Shown in pieces: positions 25,699 to 34,138 of a DNA stretch of 64,000 nucleotides (within the stretch, counting starts at the first letter, position 1; each line of letters opens with the position of its first letter). Position numbers and translations under genes: made by a program. A model generated the notes under the pieces. It ran no database searches. It was not told the DNA's origin and saw only the letters and a list, made by a program, of their open reading frames with translations. This DNA is from Pseudomonas putida. GTDB taxonomy: Bacteria > Pseudomonadota > Gammaproteobacteria > Pseudomonadales > Pseudomonadaceae. The stretch is from positions 62,001 through 126,000 of the forward strand of contig NZ_JAETZZ010000015.1 of NCBI RefSeq assembly GCF_022627325.1. The letters run 5' to 3'.

Positions 25699-26696
25699 GC
25701 CGTTCAGACTTGACCACTGCTGACCCGTCGCAAGCAGCGCTGCGTTGGCTGGCCACGATCAACGAGCAGCCTGAGGTTGCGCAGAGTGGGGCGTTCAAGC
25801 GCTGGTTGCTGGCCGACCCCAGGCACCGTGAAACCTATGCCCAGGCCCAGGCGCTGTGGCACCAGACTGCGGCGCCGGCGGCTCGCCTGGCCGAGGAAGA
25901 ACACGCAGACCTGCAGCGATACCTGGATGCCATGCCCAAGGCGCCTGTCCCGGCCCGCTGGCGCCGCGCCCGCGCCCTGGCTGTGGCGGCATGCCTGGTG
26001 CTGGCCGTGGGTGTTGCGGGGGGCTGGCACCCGGGGTACTGGCTGCAGGACCTGCAAGCCGATTTCAGCAGCACGGACGCCATCCGTCAGGTGACGCTGG
26101 CTGACCAGTCGCAGGTGACGCTGGACGCGGGCAGTGCCATTGCTGTCGATTTCCAGCACGGGCAGCGCCAGGTGCGGCTGTTGCATGGCGCTGCATTCTT
26201 CAAGGTCACGCACACCGGTGAGCCCTTCGTGGTACAGGCGGCGGGGGGCCAGGTGCGGGTGCTGGGCACGGAGTTCGAAGTGCGGGAGCAGGCCGAGGGT
26301 GCACAGGTCACGGTGCGCAACGGTCGAGTGGCGGTCACGCCGGCTCAGGGGCAAGCCGCCCGTGAGCTGACGGCCAACCAGCAACTGGCCTATGCCCGAG
26401 GCCTGGCGGGTGAGACTGCGCGTGTGGACAGCGACAGCCGTCTGGCTTGGCGCCAAGGCTGGGTCAACTACTACCAGGCGCCCTTGGCGCAGGTGATCGA
26501 AGACCTGGGGCGCTATTACCCGGGGCGCATCGTGCTGGTCGACAACGAGTTGGGGCAGCGCAAGGTCAGCGGCAGTTTCCCGGTGCGCGAGCCACTGGTG
26601 GCGCTGGACTCGCTGGGCAAGGTGATGAGGTTCTCGCGGCAGACGCTTCTCGGCCGGTTGACGGTCATCCGGCAAGTGTCGGTCGCGGGAAAATAA
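25695..26696 (+). CDS. FecR-type anti-sigma factor
   Basis: The 333 residues show the FecR plan. A cytoplasmic DUF4880 domain (ALRWLATINEQPEVAQSGAF, KRWLLADPRHRETYAQAQALW) binds the sigma factor. A single membrane span follows (about 98-117), then the periplasmic FecR domain (IRQVTLADQSQVTLDAGSAI) and a C-terminal STN-binding DUF4974-like region. It holds the sigma factor until the receptor signals. Its ATG overlaps the sigma stop by four bases. Confidence 0.92.
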   Translation: MSRSDLTTADPSQAALRWLATINEQPEVAQSGAFKRWLLADPRHRETYAQAQALWHQTAAPAARLAEEEHADLQRYLDAMPKAPVPARWRRARALAVAACLVLAVGVAGGWHPGYWLQDLQADFSSTDAIRQVTLADQSQVTLDAGSAIAVDFQHGQRQVRLLHGAAFFKVTHTGEPFVVQAAGGQVRVLGTEFEVREQAEGAQVTVRNGRVAVTPAQGQAARELTANQQLAYARGLAGETARVDSDSRLAWRQGWVNYYQAPLAQVIEDLGRYYPGRIVLVDNELGQRKVSGSFPVREPLVALDSLGKVMRFSRQTLLGRLTVIRQVSVAGK

Positions 26697-26792
26697 TGTT
26701 CAAAAGCGGGTGAGGTAACAGGACGTGACATCCGTGTAATGAGTGGAAGTGCGATTCATTCGCAGTCATCACCCTCTCACAGGTCAGCGTCC

Positions 26793-29183
26793 ATGAAGTT
26801 CACCCACCGTTGCGTCCCCCTCTGGCTTGGTCTTTCTGCGCTTTCTGCCCTGGCTGCTGCCCCTGGTATCTTCGCCGCCGAACAGCTCGAACTGTACAGG
26901 TTCGCCCAGCCGAGCCAGCCCTTGCCCCTGGCGCTCAGTGCCTTCAGCCGCGCCACCGGCCAGAGCGTGGTCTACACCTTGGAACTGCCTGCCGTGCAGG
27001 CTCCGGCCCTGCAGGGTACGTTCAGCGCCGAACAGGCGCTGCAGCAGTTGCTGGGCAATGCTGGCCTGACGTGGCGCCGGGTCGACGCCCGCACGCTGAC
27101 GCTCGAACCTGTGGACACCTCCGGTGCGCTCAACCTGCAGGCCACCACGGTGACCTCGCAGATGGACACCTACAGCTACCAACCGCCGGCCAGCGCCTCG
27201 ATCATGCGTGGCCAGGGCCCGTCCCAGGATATCCCCCAAGCCATCAACGTGGTCCCGGCCCAGGTCATTCGCGACCAGGCCCCGCGCAACCTGGATGATG
27301 CCCTGACCAACGTCAGCGGCATCACCCAGGGCAACAATTTCGGTGGCACCTCCGACACGGTGATGAAGCGCGGCTTCGGCGACAACCGCGACGGCTCGAT
27401 CATGCGCGACGGCATGCCCGTGGTGCAGGGCCGTAGCCTCAATGCGAGCACCGAACGGGTCGAGGTACTCAAGGGGCCAGCTTCGCTGCTTTATGGCATC
27501 CAGGACCCGGGCGGGGTGATCAACGTGGTCAGCAAGCGCCCGCAATTGCAGCAGTACAACGCCCTGAACGTGCGCGGCTCGACCTACGGCAGCGGCAAGA
27601 ATGGCAGCGGCGGCGGTTTCGACAGCACCGGGGCACTGGGCGACAGCCACTTCGCCTACCGCTTGATCGTCGACCATGAAGACGAGGATTACTGGCGTAA
27701 CTATGGCGTGCACCGCGAATCGCTGGTGGCGCCGTCGCTGGCCTGGCTTGGCGAGGACACCCAGGTGGTGCTGGCCTACGAGCACCGTGAATTTCTCTAC
27801 CCGTTCGACCGGGGCACCGCCTTCGGCAGCAACGGCCACCCGCTGGACATTCCGGCCACGCGCCGCCTGGATGAACCCTTCAACGACATGGAAGGCCGCT
27901 CCGACCTGTATCGCCTGGAGGTCGATCACCAGTTGGCCGACGATTGGAAGCTGCACGTTGGCTACAGCTTCAACCGCGAGACTTACGACGCCAGCCAGGT
28001 GCGCGTGACCGGTGTCAACGAAACCAAGGGCACGCTCACACGCAGCATCGATGGCACCCACAACGCCATGAGTCGCGACCAGTTCGCCACCCTCAGCCTC
28101 ACTGGCAATCTGGAGCTGGCCGGTATGCAGCATGACCTGCTGATGGGCATCGATCACGAAGACCGCAAGGTCTTTCGCGGCGACCTGATTCGGCAGAGCG
28201 CGCAATCCTCCTTCAGCTATGTGAACCCGGTCTACGGCCAGGAAGTGGAGGGGAGCACGGTGCGCGCCAGCGACAGTGACCAGACCGACAAGCTGCGCAC
28301 CGACGCGCTGTTCCTGCAGGACGCAGTGCACCTGGATGAGCACTGGATACTGGTGGCCGGCGCACGCTTTCAGCAGTACGACCAATACGCTGGCCGCGGC
28401 CGGCCGTTCAAGGCCAATACCGACACCCGTGGCCAGGCCTGGGTACCGCATGCCGGCATCGTCTACAAGGTCGATGAACAGTTGTCGTTCTATGGCAGTT
28501 ACAGCGAGTCGTTCAAGCCCAACTCCAGCATTGCCCCGCTGACCGGCGGCGTGGTGCTGGATTCGTCGATTGCGCCCGAAGAGGGCAAATCGTGGGAGCT
28601 GGGGGCCAAGCTCGACATGCCCGGCAGCCTGACCGGCACCCTGGCGCTGTTCGACATCACCAAACGCAACGTGCTGGTCGCCAACTTCGACAGCGGTACC
28701 GGCGATACGGTCTACAGCAATGCGGGCGAGGTCAGTTCCAGAGGCGTGGAGCTCGACCTCACCGGGCAGCTCAGTGAGCGTTGGAGCCTGATCGGCAGTT
28801 ATGCCTACTCCGACGCCAAGGTGACCAAGGACCCGGACCTCGAGGGTAACCGCCTGCAGAACGTGGCCAGGCACAGTGGCTCGTTGTCGGCGGTGTACGA
28901 CTTCGGCAGCCTGTTCGGCGGCGACCGTTTGCGTTTCGGTGCCGGAGCCCGTTATGTCGGCGAGCGCCCGGGCAACTCGACCAATACCTTCGACTTGCCC
29001 AGCTACACCGTGGCCGATGCCTTCGCCACCTATGAGACCAAGCTGGACGAGCACAACGTGCGCCTGCAGTTGAACGTGAAGAACCTGTTCGACAAGGTGT
29101 ACTACAGCTCGGCGGTCAACCAGTACTTCGTCGCCATAGGTGATGCACGCCAGGTGAGCCTGTCGAGTACGTTTGAGTTCTAG
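26793..29183 (+). CDS. TonB-dependent siderophore receptor/transducer
   Basis: An outer-membrane receptor of 796 residues. A signal peptide ends near residue 29, then an STN signalling domain (about 45-105, FAQPSQPLPLALSAFSRATG) that talks to FecR, a plug (QDIPQAINVVPAQVIRDQAPRNLDDALTNVSGI, RGFGDNRDGSIMRDGMPV), and a 22-strand-type barrel ending in VSLSSTFEF with the terminal aromatic. The barrel looks like hydroxamate-siderophore receptors, but the ligand is uncertain. The ATG at 26793 gives a clean signal peptide. An in-frame ATG at 26739 does not. Confidence 0.93.
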   Translation: MKFTHRCVPLWLGLSALSALAAAPGIFAAEQLELYRFAQPSQPLPLALSAFSRATGQSVVYTLELPAVQAPALQGTFSAEQALQQLLGNAGLTWRRVDARTLTLEPVDTSGALNLQATTVTSQMDTYSYQPPASASIMRGQGPSQDIPQAINVVPAQVIRDQAPRNLDDALTNVSGITQGNNFGGTSDTVMKRGFGDNRDGSIMRDGMPVVQGRSLNASTERVEVLKGPASLLYGIQDPGGVINVVSKRPQLQQYNALNVRGSTYGSGKNGSGGGFDSTGALGDSHFAYRLIVDHEDEDYWRNYGVHRESLVAPSLAWLGEDTQVVLAYEHREFLYPFDRGTAFGSNGHPLDIPATRRLDEPFNDMEGRSDLYRLEVDHQLADDWKLHVGYSFNRETYDASQVRVTGVNETKGTLTRSIDGTHNAMSRDQFATLSLTGNLELAGMQHDLLMGIDHEDRKVFRGDLIRQSAQSSFSYVNPVYGQEVEGSTVRASDSDQTDKLRTDALFLQDAVHLDEHWILVAGARFQQYDQYAGRGRPFKANTDTRGQAWVPHAGIVYKVDEQLSFYGSYSESFKPNSSIAPLTGGVVLDSSIAPEEGKSWELGAKLDMPGSLTGTLALFDITKRNVLVANFDSGTGDTVYSNAGEVSSRGVELDLTGQLSERWSLIGSYAYSDAKVTKDPDLEGNRLQNVARHSGSLSAVYDFGSLFGGDRLRFGAGARYVGERPGNSTNTFDLPSYTVADAFATYETKLDEHNVRLQLNVKNLFDKVYYSSAVNQYFVAIGDARQVSLSSTFEF

Positions 29184-30055
29184 TGGCTGAAGGCGGCGCG
29201 ATAATCGCCAGGTGTCGCGCCGACTGCCTGGCGAAAGCGATTGCTGAAATGGCTGGCACTGGCAAACCCGCACAGCAACGCAACGTCTCCCAACGGCAGC
29301 TGCCCCAGGCGCAGCAGCTGGCAGGCCCGATACAAGCGGCGGGCCAGCAGATACTGGTGCGGTGGCACGCCGAAGCTGGTGCGGAACATGCGTGCGAAGT
29401 GATACTCGGAGAGGTTGCAACGCACGGCCAACTCACCGAGGGTGATGGGCTGATCCAGGTGTGCCTCGATGTAGTCCACCAGTTGCCGGCGCAGGTTCGG
29501 TGCCAACCCGCCTTTGAGGCGTAACCCCTGGCGCGGCCCCACCTGGCTGAGCACGGCGTGATCGACGATCTCGTGTGCCAGGCTGCTGGCCAGCAAGCGC
29601 TCGCCTGGCTCCTCCCAGGCCAGGCTGATCAACTGGCGAAAACGCATCGACTGCCGTGGGTCGTCGAGAAACGTCGCTTCCTGCAGTTGCATCTCCCGCG
29701 GTTCCCGGTCGAGCAGGCGCACGCAGCCCAGGGCGAACTGCACCTCGCTGATGTACAGGTGCGCCAGGCGCAGCTGCCCATTGACCACCCAGTTGGACTC
29801 GTGGCCGGCCGGCATGATGCACAGTTTGCCCGGCGCCCCTTTGTCGGCGGGGCGTTGGCGGCGAAAGGTGCCCGTGCCGTGGGCGATGTAGCACGACAGC
29901 GTGTGGTGACTGGGCGCCTGGTAGTCGCGGGCGTCGTCACGGTTGCTCCACAGTGCCGCAGCCAGCCCATCGCCCAGGTGCGCGCTCAGTTCCAGCCTGG
30001 CGTGGGGCGAGGCATGCATGGCGTTGAATACGTGCAGCTGGTTCAGTGGGGTCAT
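29180..30055 (-). CDS. AraC-family transcriptional regulator
   Basis: The 291 residues have a variable N-terminal sensing region and a C-terminal double helix-turn-helix (ITLGELAVRCNLSEYHFARMFRTSFGVPPHQYLLARRL, LGDVALLCGFASASHFSNRFRQAVG). GAGGAA eight bases upstream favours the ATG at 30055. Its last four bases overlap the end of the convergent receptor gene. It is divergent from the EamA exporter, which is the most likely target by position. It could instead regulate the siderophore receptor. Confidence 0.88.
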   Translation of the reverse strand: MTPLNQLHVFNAMHASPHARLELSAHLGDGLAAALWSNRDDARDYQAPSHHTLSCYIAHGTGTFRRQRPADKGAPGKLCIMPAGHESNWVVNGQLRLAHLYISEVQFALGCVRLLDREPREMQLQEATFLDDPRQSMRFRQLISLAWEEPGERLLASSLAHEIVDHAVLSQVGPRQGLRLKGGLAPNLRRQLVDYIEAHLDQPITLGELAVRCNLSEYHFARMFRTSFGVPPHQYLLARRLYRACQLLRLGQLPLGDVALLCGFASASHFSNRFRQAVGATPGDYRAAFSH

Positions 30056-30192
30056 GGGCGATTCCTCTGTTGCCATCGTACTGCCGATGCGCCGGGGTGG
30101 CAGCTCCCTGGGCGTTGAAAAGCGCAAGTTTGTGCAAGCGCACAGCACTGGCCGAAGCGAACACTGATGGCTCTGGCGAGGGCTGCGCCCTC

Positions 30193-30219
30193 GATCGCCG
30201 GCAAGCCAGCGCCCACCAG
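30193..30219. repeat. Single REP-like half element
   Basis: ATCGCCGGCAAGCCAGCGCC matches the core of the REP sequences seen at 41648 and 48268, here unpaired. It lies in the 265-base gap between the AraC gene and the exporter. I see no gene in that gap. Confidence 0.6.
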
Positions 30220-30320
30220 TGCCGCTTCCAAGCACGGCGGCGAACCTGTGAAGGACAACTTGTCGGCGATGGGCCGCATGGTGCCCCGCAATGCAAGGTC
30301 GTATGCCTAAGGAACCCCCC

Positions 30321-31244
30321 ATGAACCTTTCCCTGTACCTGCTCACCGTCCTGATCTGGGGTACCACCTGGATCGCTCTGAAACTGCAATTGGGCGAAGT
30401 CGCCATCCCGGTGTCGATCGTCTACCGCTTTGCCTTGGCTGGCCTGATCCTGTTCGCCATCCTGCTGCTTACCCGCCGCCTGCAGCCAATGAATCGGCGC
30501 GGTCACCTGTTGTGTCTGGCGCAGGGGCTGTGCCTGTTCTGCGTCAATTTCATGTGTTTCCTCACCGCCAGCCAGTGGATCGCCAGTGGCCTGATCGCCG
30601 TGGTGTTCTCCACTGCCACATTGTGGAATGCGCTGAACGCACGGATCTTCTTCGGGCAGAGGGTCGCCAGCAACGTACTCGCTGGCGGCGCGCTTGGCCT
30701 TTTGGGGTTGGGCCTGCTGTTCTGGCCGGAGTTGTCGCACCATGCGGCAAGCCGCGAAACGCTTTATGGCCTCGGCCTGGCCTTGCTCGGTACGCTGTGC
30801 TTCTCGGCAGGCAACATGCTGTCGAGCATGCAGCAGAAAGCCGGCCTCAAGCCCATGACCACCAATGCGTGGGGGATGGTCTATGGGGCCGCTTTGTTGT
30901 CCGTGTATTGCCTGATCAGCGGTATTCCCTTTGCGATGGAGTGGAACACGCGCTATGTCGGCTCGCTGCTGTACCTGGTGATACCGGGCTCGGTGATCGG
31001 CTTCACCGCCTACCTGACGTTGGTCGGGCGCATGGGCGCGGAGCGCGCTGCATACTGCACGGTGCTGTTCCCGCTGGTGGCGCTGAATGTGTCGGCGTTT
31101 GCCGAAGGCTATCAATGGACAGCCCCTGCGTTGCTCGGGATGGTCGCGGTGATGGCGGGTAATGTGCTGGTGTTTCGCAAGCCGAAGCCCGTGGCTGCTG
31201 GTGTGTTGCATGTTGGAGGGGGCATTGGCAACTGTCAGAAATGA
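30321..31244 (+). CDS. EamA/DMT-family exporter
   Basis: A 307-residue inner-membrane protein with about ten helices in two repeats (start MNLSLYLLTVLIWGTTWIALK, RhaT/EamA signature). Such proteins export metabolites or amino acids. The substrate is not predictable. AAGGAA lies before the ATG at 30321. It is divergent from the AraC regulator and followed by the gtr cassette after about 57 bases. Confidence 0.88.
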   Translation: MNLSLYLLTVLIWGTTWIALKLQLGEVAIPVSIVYRFALAGLILFAILLLTRRLQPMNRRGHLLCLAQGLCLFCVNFMCFLTASQWIASGLIAVVFSTATLWNALNARIFFGQRVASNVLAGGALGLLGLGLLFWPELSHHAASRETLYGLGLALLGTLCFSAGNMLSSMQQKAGLKPMTTNAWGMVYGAALLSVYCLISGIPFAMEWNTRYVGSLLYLVIPGSVIGFTAYLTLVGRMGAERAAYCTVLFPLVALNVSAFAEGYQWTAPALLGMVAVMAGNVLVFRKPKPVAAGVLHVGGGIGNCQK

Positions 31245-31301
31245 CAGGTGCGCGTATTTGCAGCATGGCTAAGACTAGGCCGCAAATCGCTGGGGAAACC
31301 A

Positions 31302-32801
31302 ATGCCGTCCTCCTTCAGAACACTGTCCTCTACACAGCTTTGGCTAACGTGTTCAGCAGCGTTGCTGTTGCATATCGTCCCGCTGCTGATGGCCGACATG
31401 TCAGTCCTGGACGACTACGCGCGCCAATACCTGGCACGCAATGACTGGGTGCAAGACGGTCGGCCGCTGGCCGCCTTGCTCAATGCCGTACTGAGTTTCG
31501 GCCCCGCTGCTGTGAACCTTTACCCATTGCCGTTGCTGCTTGCCGTGCTGATTACCGCACACGCGCTGGCCAACCTGGTGCAGCACTGGTTCACGCTACC
31601 GACGGTGAGTGCCGTGCTGGTGGTGTTGCCGTTGTGGATGCAGCCCTTCTTCCTGCAGAACCTTTCCTATCAATATGATGGGGCATCGATGGCCTTGTCG
31701 CTGGCGTGTAGCCTGTGGGCGATCACCCTTGGCTGCCAATGGTCGAAATCATGGCTCGGCGGCACGTTACTGGTGGCCGCCAGCGCTGCGCTGTACCAAC
31801 CCGGCCTGAACGTATTCGCGGGTTTGTGTTGCCTGGAAATCATGCGCTTGGTCATGAACGGCAGCCGGTTTGCAATGGTTTGCAAGGTTGCAGCGGTGCG
31901 CTTGGGGCAGTTGCTGGTTGGCGTGGGGCTTTTCTATGTGTCCTGCGCCTGGATGGTGCGCAGTGAGCGTACGGCGCTGCTTGCTTTCGACGGGCTGTGG
32001 CTGACTGAAATGTCCCAGCGCCTTGCGGCCACGGTGGACGTTGTCAGCGTGTTGGTCACACCCTGGGTTTTCTGGGGGGCCCTTGGTTTGTGCCTGTTGG
32101 CGGCATTCTCATTGGGCCGCAAGCTGCAAGCACTGTGGCGTCGTCCCTACGCCTTGAGCGAGCGGCTGGGGTTGGTCGCGGCGTTGCTGTTACCGGTTGC
32201 GCTGATACTGCTATGCATTCCAGGCCTCATTCTGTTCCTGGAGCACTTCGACCCCACCGCGCGGGTACTGATGGGCCTGGGTGCCGCGCTGACCATGTTG
32301 CTTTACGTGGTGCACGACGCCTTGGCAGCGGTGCCCCGTGTGCGCCTGGTCGTTCTGGCCACCTCGATCGTGTTCATGCTCTCCATGGCCTTTGCGTACG
32401 GCCGGGTGCTGATGCTGCAGAAGGCCTTGCACCAAGCAGTCGCCCAGTCCGTTGCCCATGACCTCTCGTCCCAGCCGGAGCTGGCCGCAGCCAGGCATTA
32501 CTACCTGCTCGGCTATTGGCAGTCCAGGCTTTGGGTGCCTGCTGCCAAAGGTACCTTGGCGCATATGCCAGCGATCGAAGTCATCGATGCGAACCGGTAT
32601 GTGATGCTGCCAGAAATGCTCCCGCGGGTGGGTATCGACGACCCTCGCACGTTCTACCAGTCGCCGCCGCTGACCCGTCGGGAGGTACTGGCCCGCAGTC
32701 CCTCGCCACGGGTCGTGAGCAGGTTCTATGACATCCATTTGGTGGGTGATGCCGCTTATGTGCTGATCAAGCTGCCGCAGGCAACCGGACAGGAGCACTG
32801 A
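31302..32801 (+). CDS. GtrII-like O-antigen glucosyltransferase-domain membrane protein
   Basis: The 499-residue integral membrane protein has about ten hydrophobic spans, an early periplasmic loop MADMSVLDDYARQYLARNDWVQDGRPLA typical of GtrII-like proteins with the acidic pair, and a soluble C-terminal part. It is the serotype-specific enzyme that transfers glucose from undecaprenyl-P-glucose to O-antigen in the periplasm. The ATG at 31302 with GGGGA is preferred to a GTG at 31248. gtrA starts two bases after its stop. Confidence 0.82.
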   Translation: MPSSFRTLSSTQLWLTCSAALLLHIVPLLMADMSVLDDYARQYLARNDWVQDGRPLAALLNAVLSFGPAAVNLYPLPLLLAVLITAHALANLVQHWFTLPTVSAVLVVLPLWMQPFFLQNLSYQYDGASMALSLACSLWAITLGCQWSKSWLGGTLLVAASAALYQPGLNVFAGLCCLEIMRLVMNGSRFAMVCKVAAVRLGQLLVGVGLFYVSCAWMVRSERTALLAFDGLWLTEMSQRLAATVDVVSVLVTPWVFWGALGLCLLAAFSLGRKLQALWRRPYALSERLGLVAALLLPVALILLCIPGLILFLEHFDPTARVLMGLGAALTMLLYVVHDALAAVPRVRLVVLATSIVFMLSMAFAYGRVLMLQKALHQAVAQSVAHDLSSQPELAAARHYYLLGYWQSRLWVPAAKGTLAHMPAIEVIDANRYVMLPEMLPRVGIDDPRTFYQSPPLTRREVLARSPSPRVVSRFYDIHLVGDAAYVLIKLPQATGQEH

Positions 32802-32803
32802 TC

Positions 32804-33163
32804 ATGGTTCGTTTCGCTCGCTATGGCCTGGTTGGCATCGGTAACACCGCCTTGCACGGTTTGGTGTTCTGGGGGGCGCTGGCGCTGGGGTTGAATCAGG
32901 GGCAGAGCAACCTGCTGGCCTTCGCCGTGGCGGCAACCGTGTCCTATCACATCAATGCCCGCTTTACCTTTGCCGTCAGGCCAACGGGGTCGCACTACCT
33001 GGTGTTCATGGCCGGCATGGGTGGCATCAGCCTAGTGCTCGGGGCCATCGCCGATTGGGCGCAGTTGTCGCCCTGGTTGACCGTGCTTACGTTTTCAGCC
33101 ACCAGCCTGATCGTCGGCTACAGCTACTCGCACGCGGTGGTTTTCAAGCGGAGGGAGGCATGA
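32804..33163 (+). CDS. gtrA: GtrA-like flippase
   Basis: A 119-residue protein with four helices and the GtrA signature at the start (RFARYGLVGIGNTALHGLVFW) and end (GYSYSHAVVFKR). GtrA flips undecaprenyl-phosphate-glucose to the periplasmic face. It lies between the glucosyltransferase and gtrB in one transcript, and its stop overlaps the gtrB start (ATGA). Confidence 0.9.
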   Translation: MVRFARYGLVGIGNTALHGLVFWGALALGLNQGQSNLLAFAVAATVSYHINARFTFAVRPTGSHYLVFMAGMGGISLVLGAIADWAQLSPWLTVLTFSATSLIVGYSYSHAVVFKRREA

Positions 33164-34098
33164 ACATTACCCTGGTCGCGCCCCTGTACAACGAGCAGGA
33201 CACCCTTGAACGCTTTTATCATGCGGTACGCAGCGAGCCGACGCTGCAGGGGGTGACGGTCGAGATCCTGCTGGTCAACGATGGCAGCAGCGATGCCAGC
33301 GAGCAGATTTGCACCGAGTTGGCGGCGCGCGATGAATGGGTCACGGTGGTCAACTTCTCGCGCAATTTCGGCAAGGAGTCCGCCCTGTTCGCGGGCCTCG
33401 AATACGCCAATGGCGATGCCGTGGTGCCGATCGACGTCGACCTGCAGGACCCTGTAGAGCTGATCGCACAGATGATCGAGCTGTGGCAGCAGGGGGCCGA
33501 CGTTGTGCTGGCCAAGCGCCGTAGCCGTGCGACCGACACCCGGCTCAAGCGTTGGACTGCACGCCTGTATTACCGCTTGCACAACCGCATCGCCTCGACC
33601 CGGATCGAGGAAAACGTCGGTGATTTTCGCCTGTTGGACCGCAAGGTGGTGGCCGCCATCCGCCAGTTGCCGGAGCAGCAGTTGTTCATGAAAGGTGTGT
33701 TGTCCTGGGTGGGTTTTCGTACCGAAATCGTCGAGTACGACCGGCCCAAACGTACGGCGGGCAACAGCAAATTCAGCTTCTGGCGGCTATGGAACCTGGC
33801 CCTGGATGGCATCACCTCGTTCAGCACGGTGCCTTTGCGGCTATGGAGTTACGTGGGTGGAGGGGTATCGCTGTCGGCGTTCGTGTTTGCGATGTACATG
33901 GTGATCGACAAAATGCTGTTCGGAAACGATGTGCCGGGCTACCCGTCGTTGATGACCGCAGTGCTGTTCCTGGGCGGGGTGCAGTTGATCGGCATCGGAA
34001 TATTGGGCGAATACATAGGGCGGATCTACCAGGAGACCAAGCATCGGCCCCGGTACGTGGTGCGCAAGGTACTGAGGCGGCACAGGCAACCCATGTGA
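33160..34098 (+). CDS. gtrB: GtrB-like bactoprenol glucosyltransferase
   Basis: It charges undecaprenyl phosphate with glucose on the cytoplasmic face. The 312 residues have a GT2 catalytic domain (VAPLYNEQDTLERF, NDGSSDASEQ, IDVDLQDPVELI with the metal-binding acidic motif, GNSKFSFWRLWNLALDGITSFS) and two C-terminal helices (about 228-250 and 265-285). GGAGG precedes the ATG. The ATGA overlap with gtrA shows coupling. Confidence 0.92.
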   Translation: MNITLVAPLYNEQDTLERFYHAVRSEPTLQGVTVEILLVNDGSSDASEQICTELAARDEWVTVVNFSRNFGKESALFAGLEYANGDAVVPIDVDLQDPVELIAQMIELWQQGADVVLAKRRSRATDTRLKRWTARLYYRLHNRIASTRIEENVGDFRLLDRKVVAAIRQLPEQQLFMKGVLSWVGFRTEIVEYDRPKRTAGNSKFSFWRLWNLALDGITSFSTVPLRLWSYVGGGVSLSAFVFAMYMVIDKMLFGNDVPGYPSLMTAVLFLGGVQLIGIGILGEYIGRIYQETKHRPRYVVRKVLRRHRQPM

Positions 34099-34111
34099 AG
34101 GTTGCCTGTGC
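34080..34111 (+). terminator. Perfect 12-bp hairpin over the gtrB stop codon
   Basis: GCACAGGCAACC and GGTTGCCTGTGC pair exactly around an eight-base loop that contains the gtrB stop. No U-tract follows, so it may be a Rho-assisted end or a 3' protecting structure. Sequence after it (CTGGCCTCTTCGCGG) looks like a truncated REP. Confidence 0.45.
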
Positions 34112-34138
34112 TGGCCTCTTCGCGGCGAATACGCGTTA

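Noticed and set aside
26784..29420. An 878-codon antisense frame opposite the TonB-dependent receptor
   Set aside because: The plus-strand product has a full signal peptide, STN, plug and barrel, while the antisense product shows no domain and no ribosome site.
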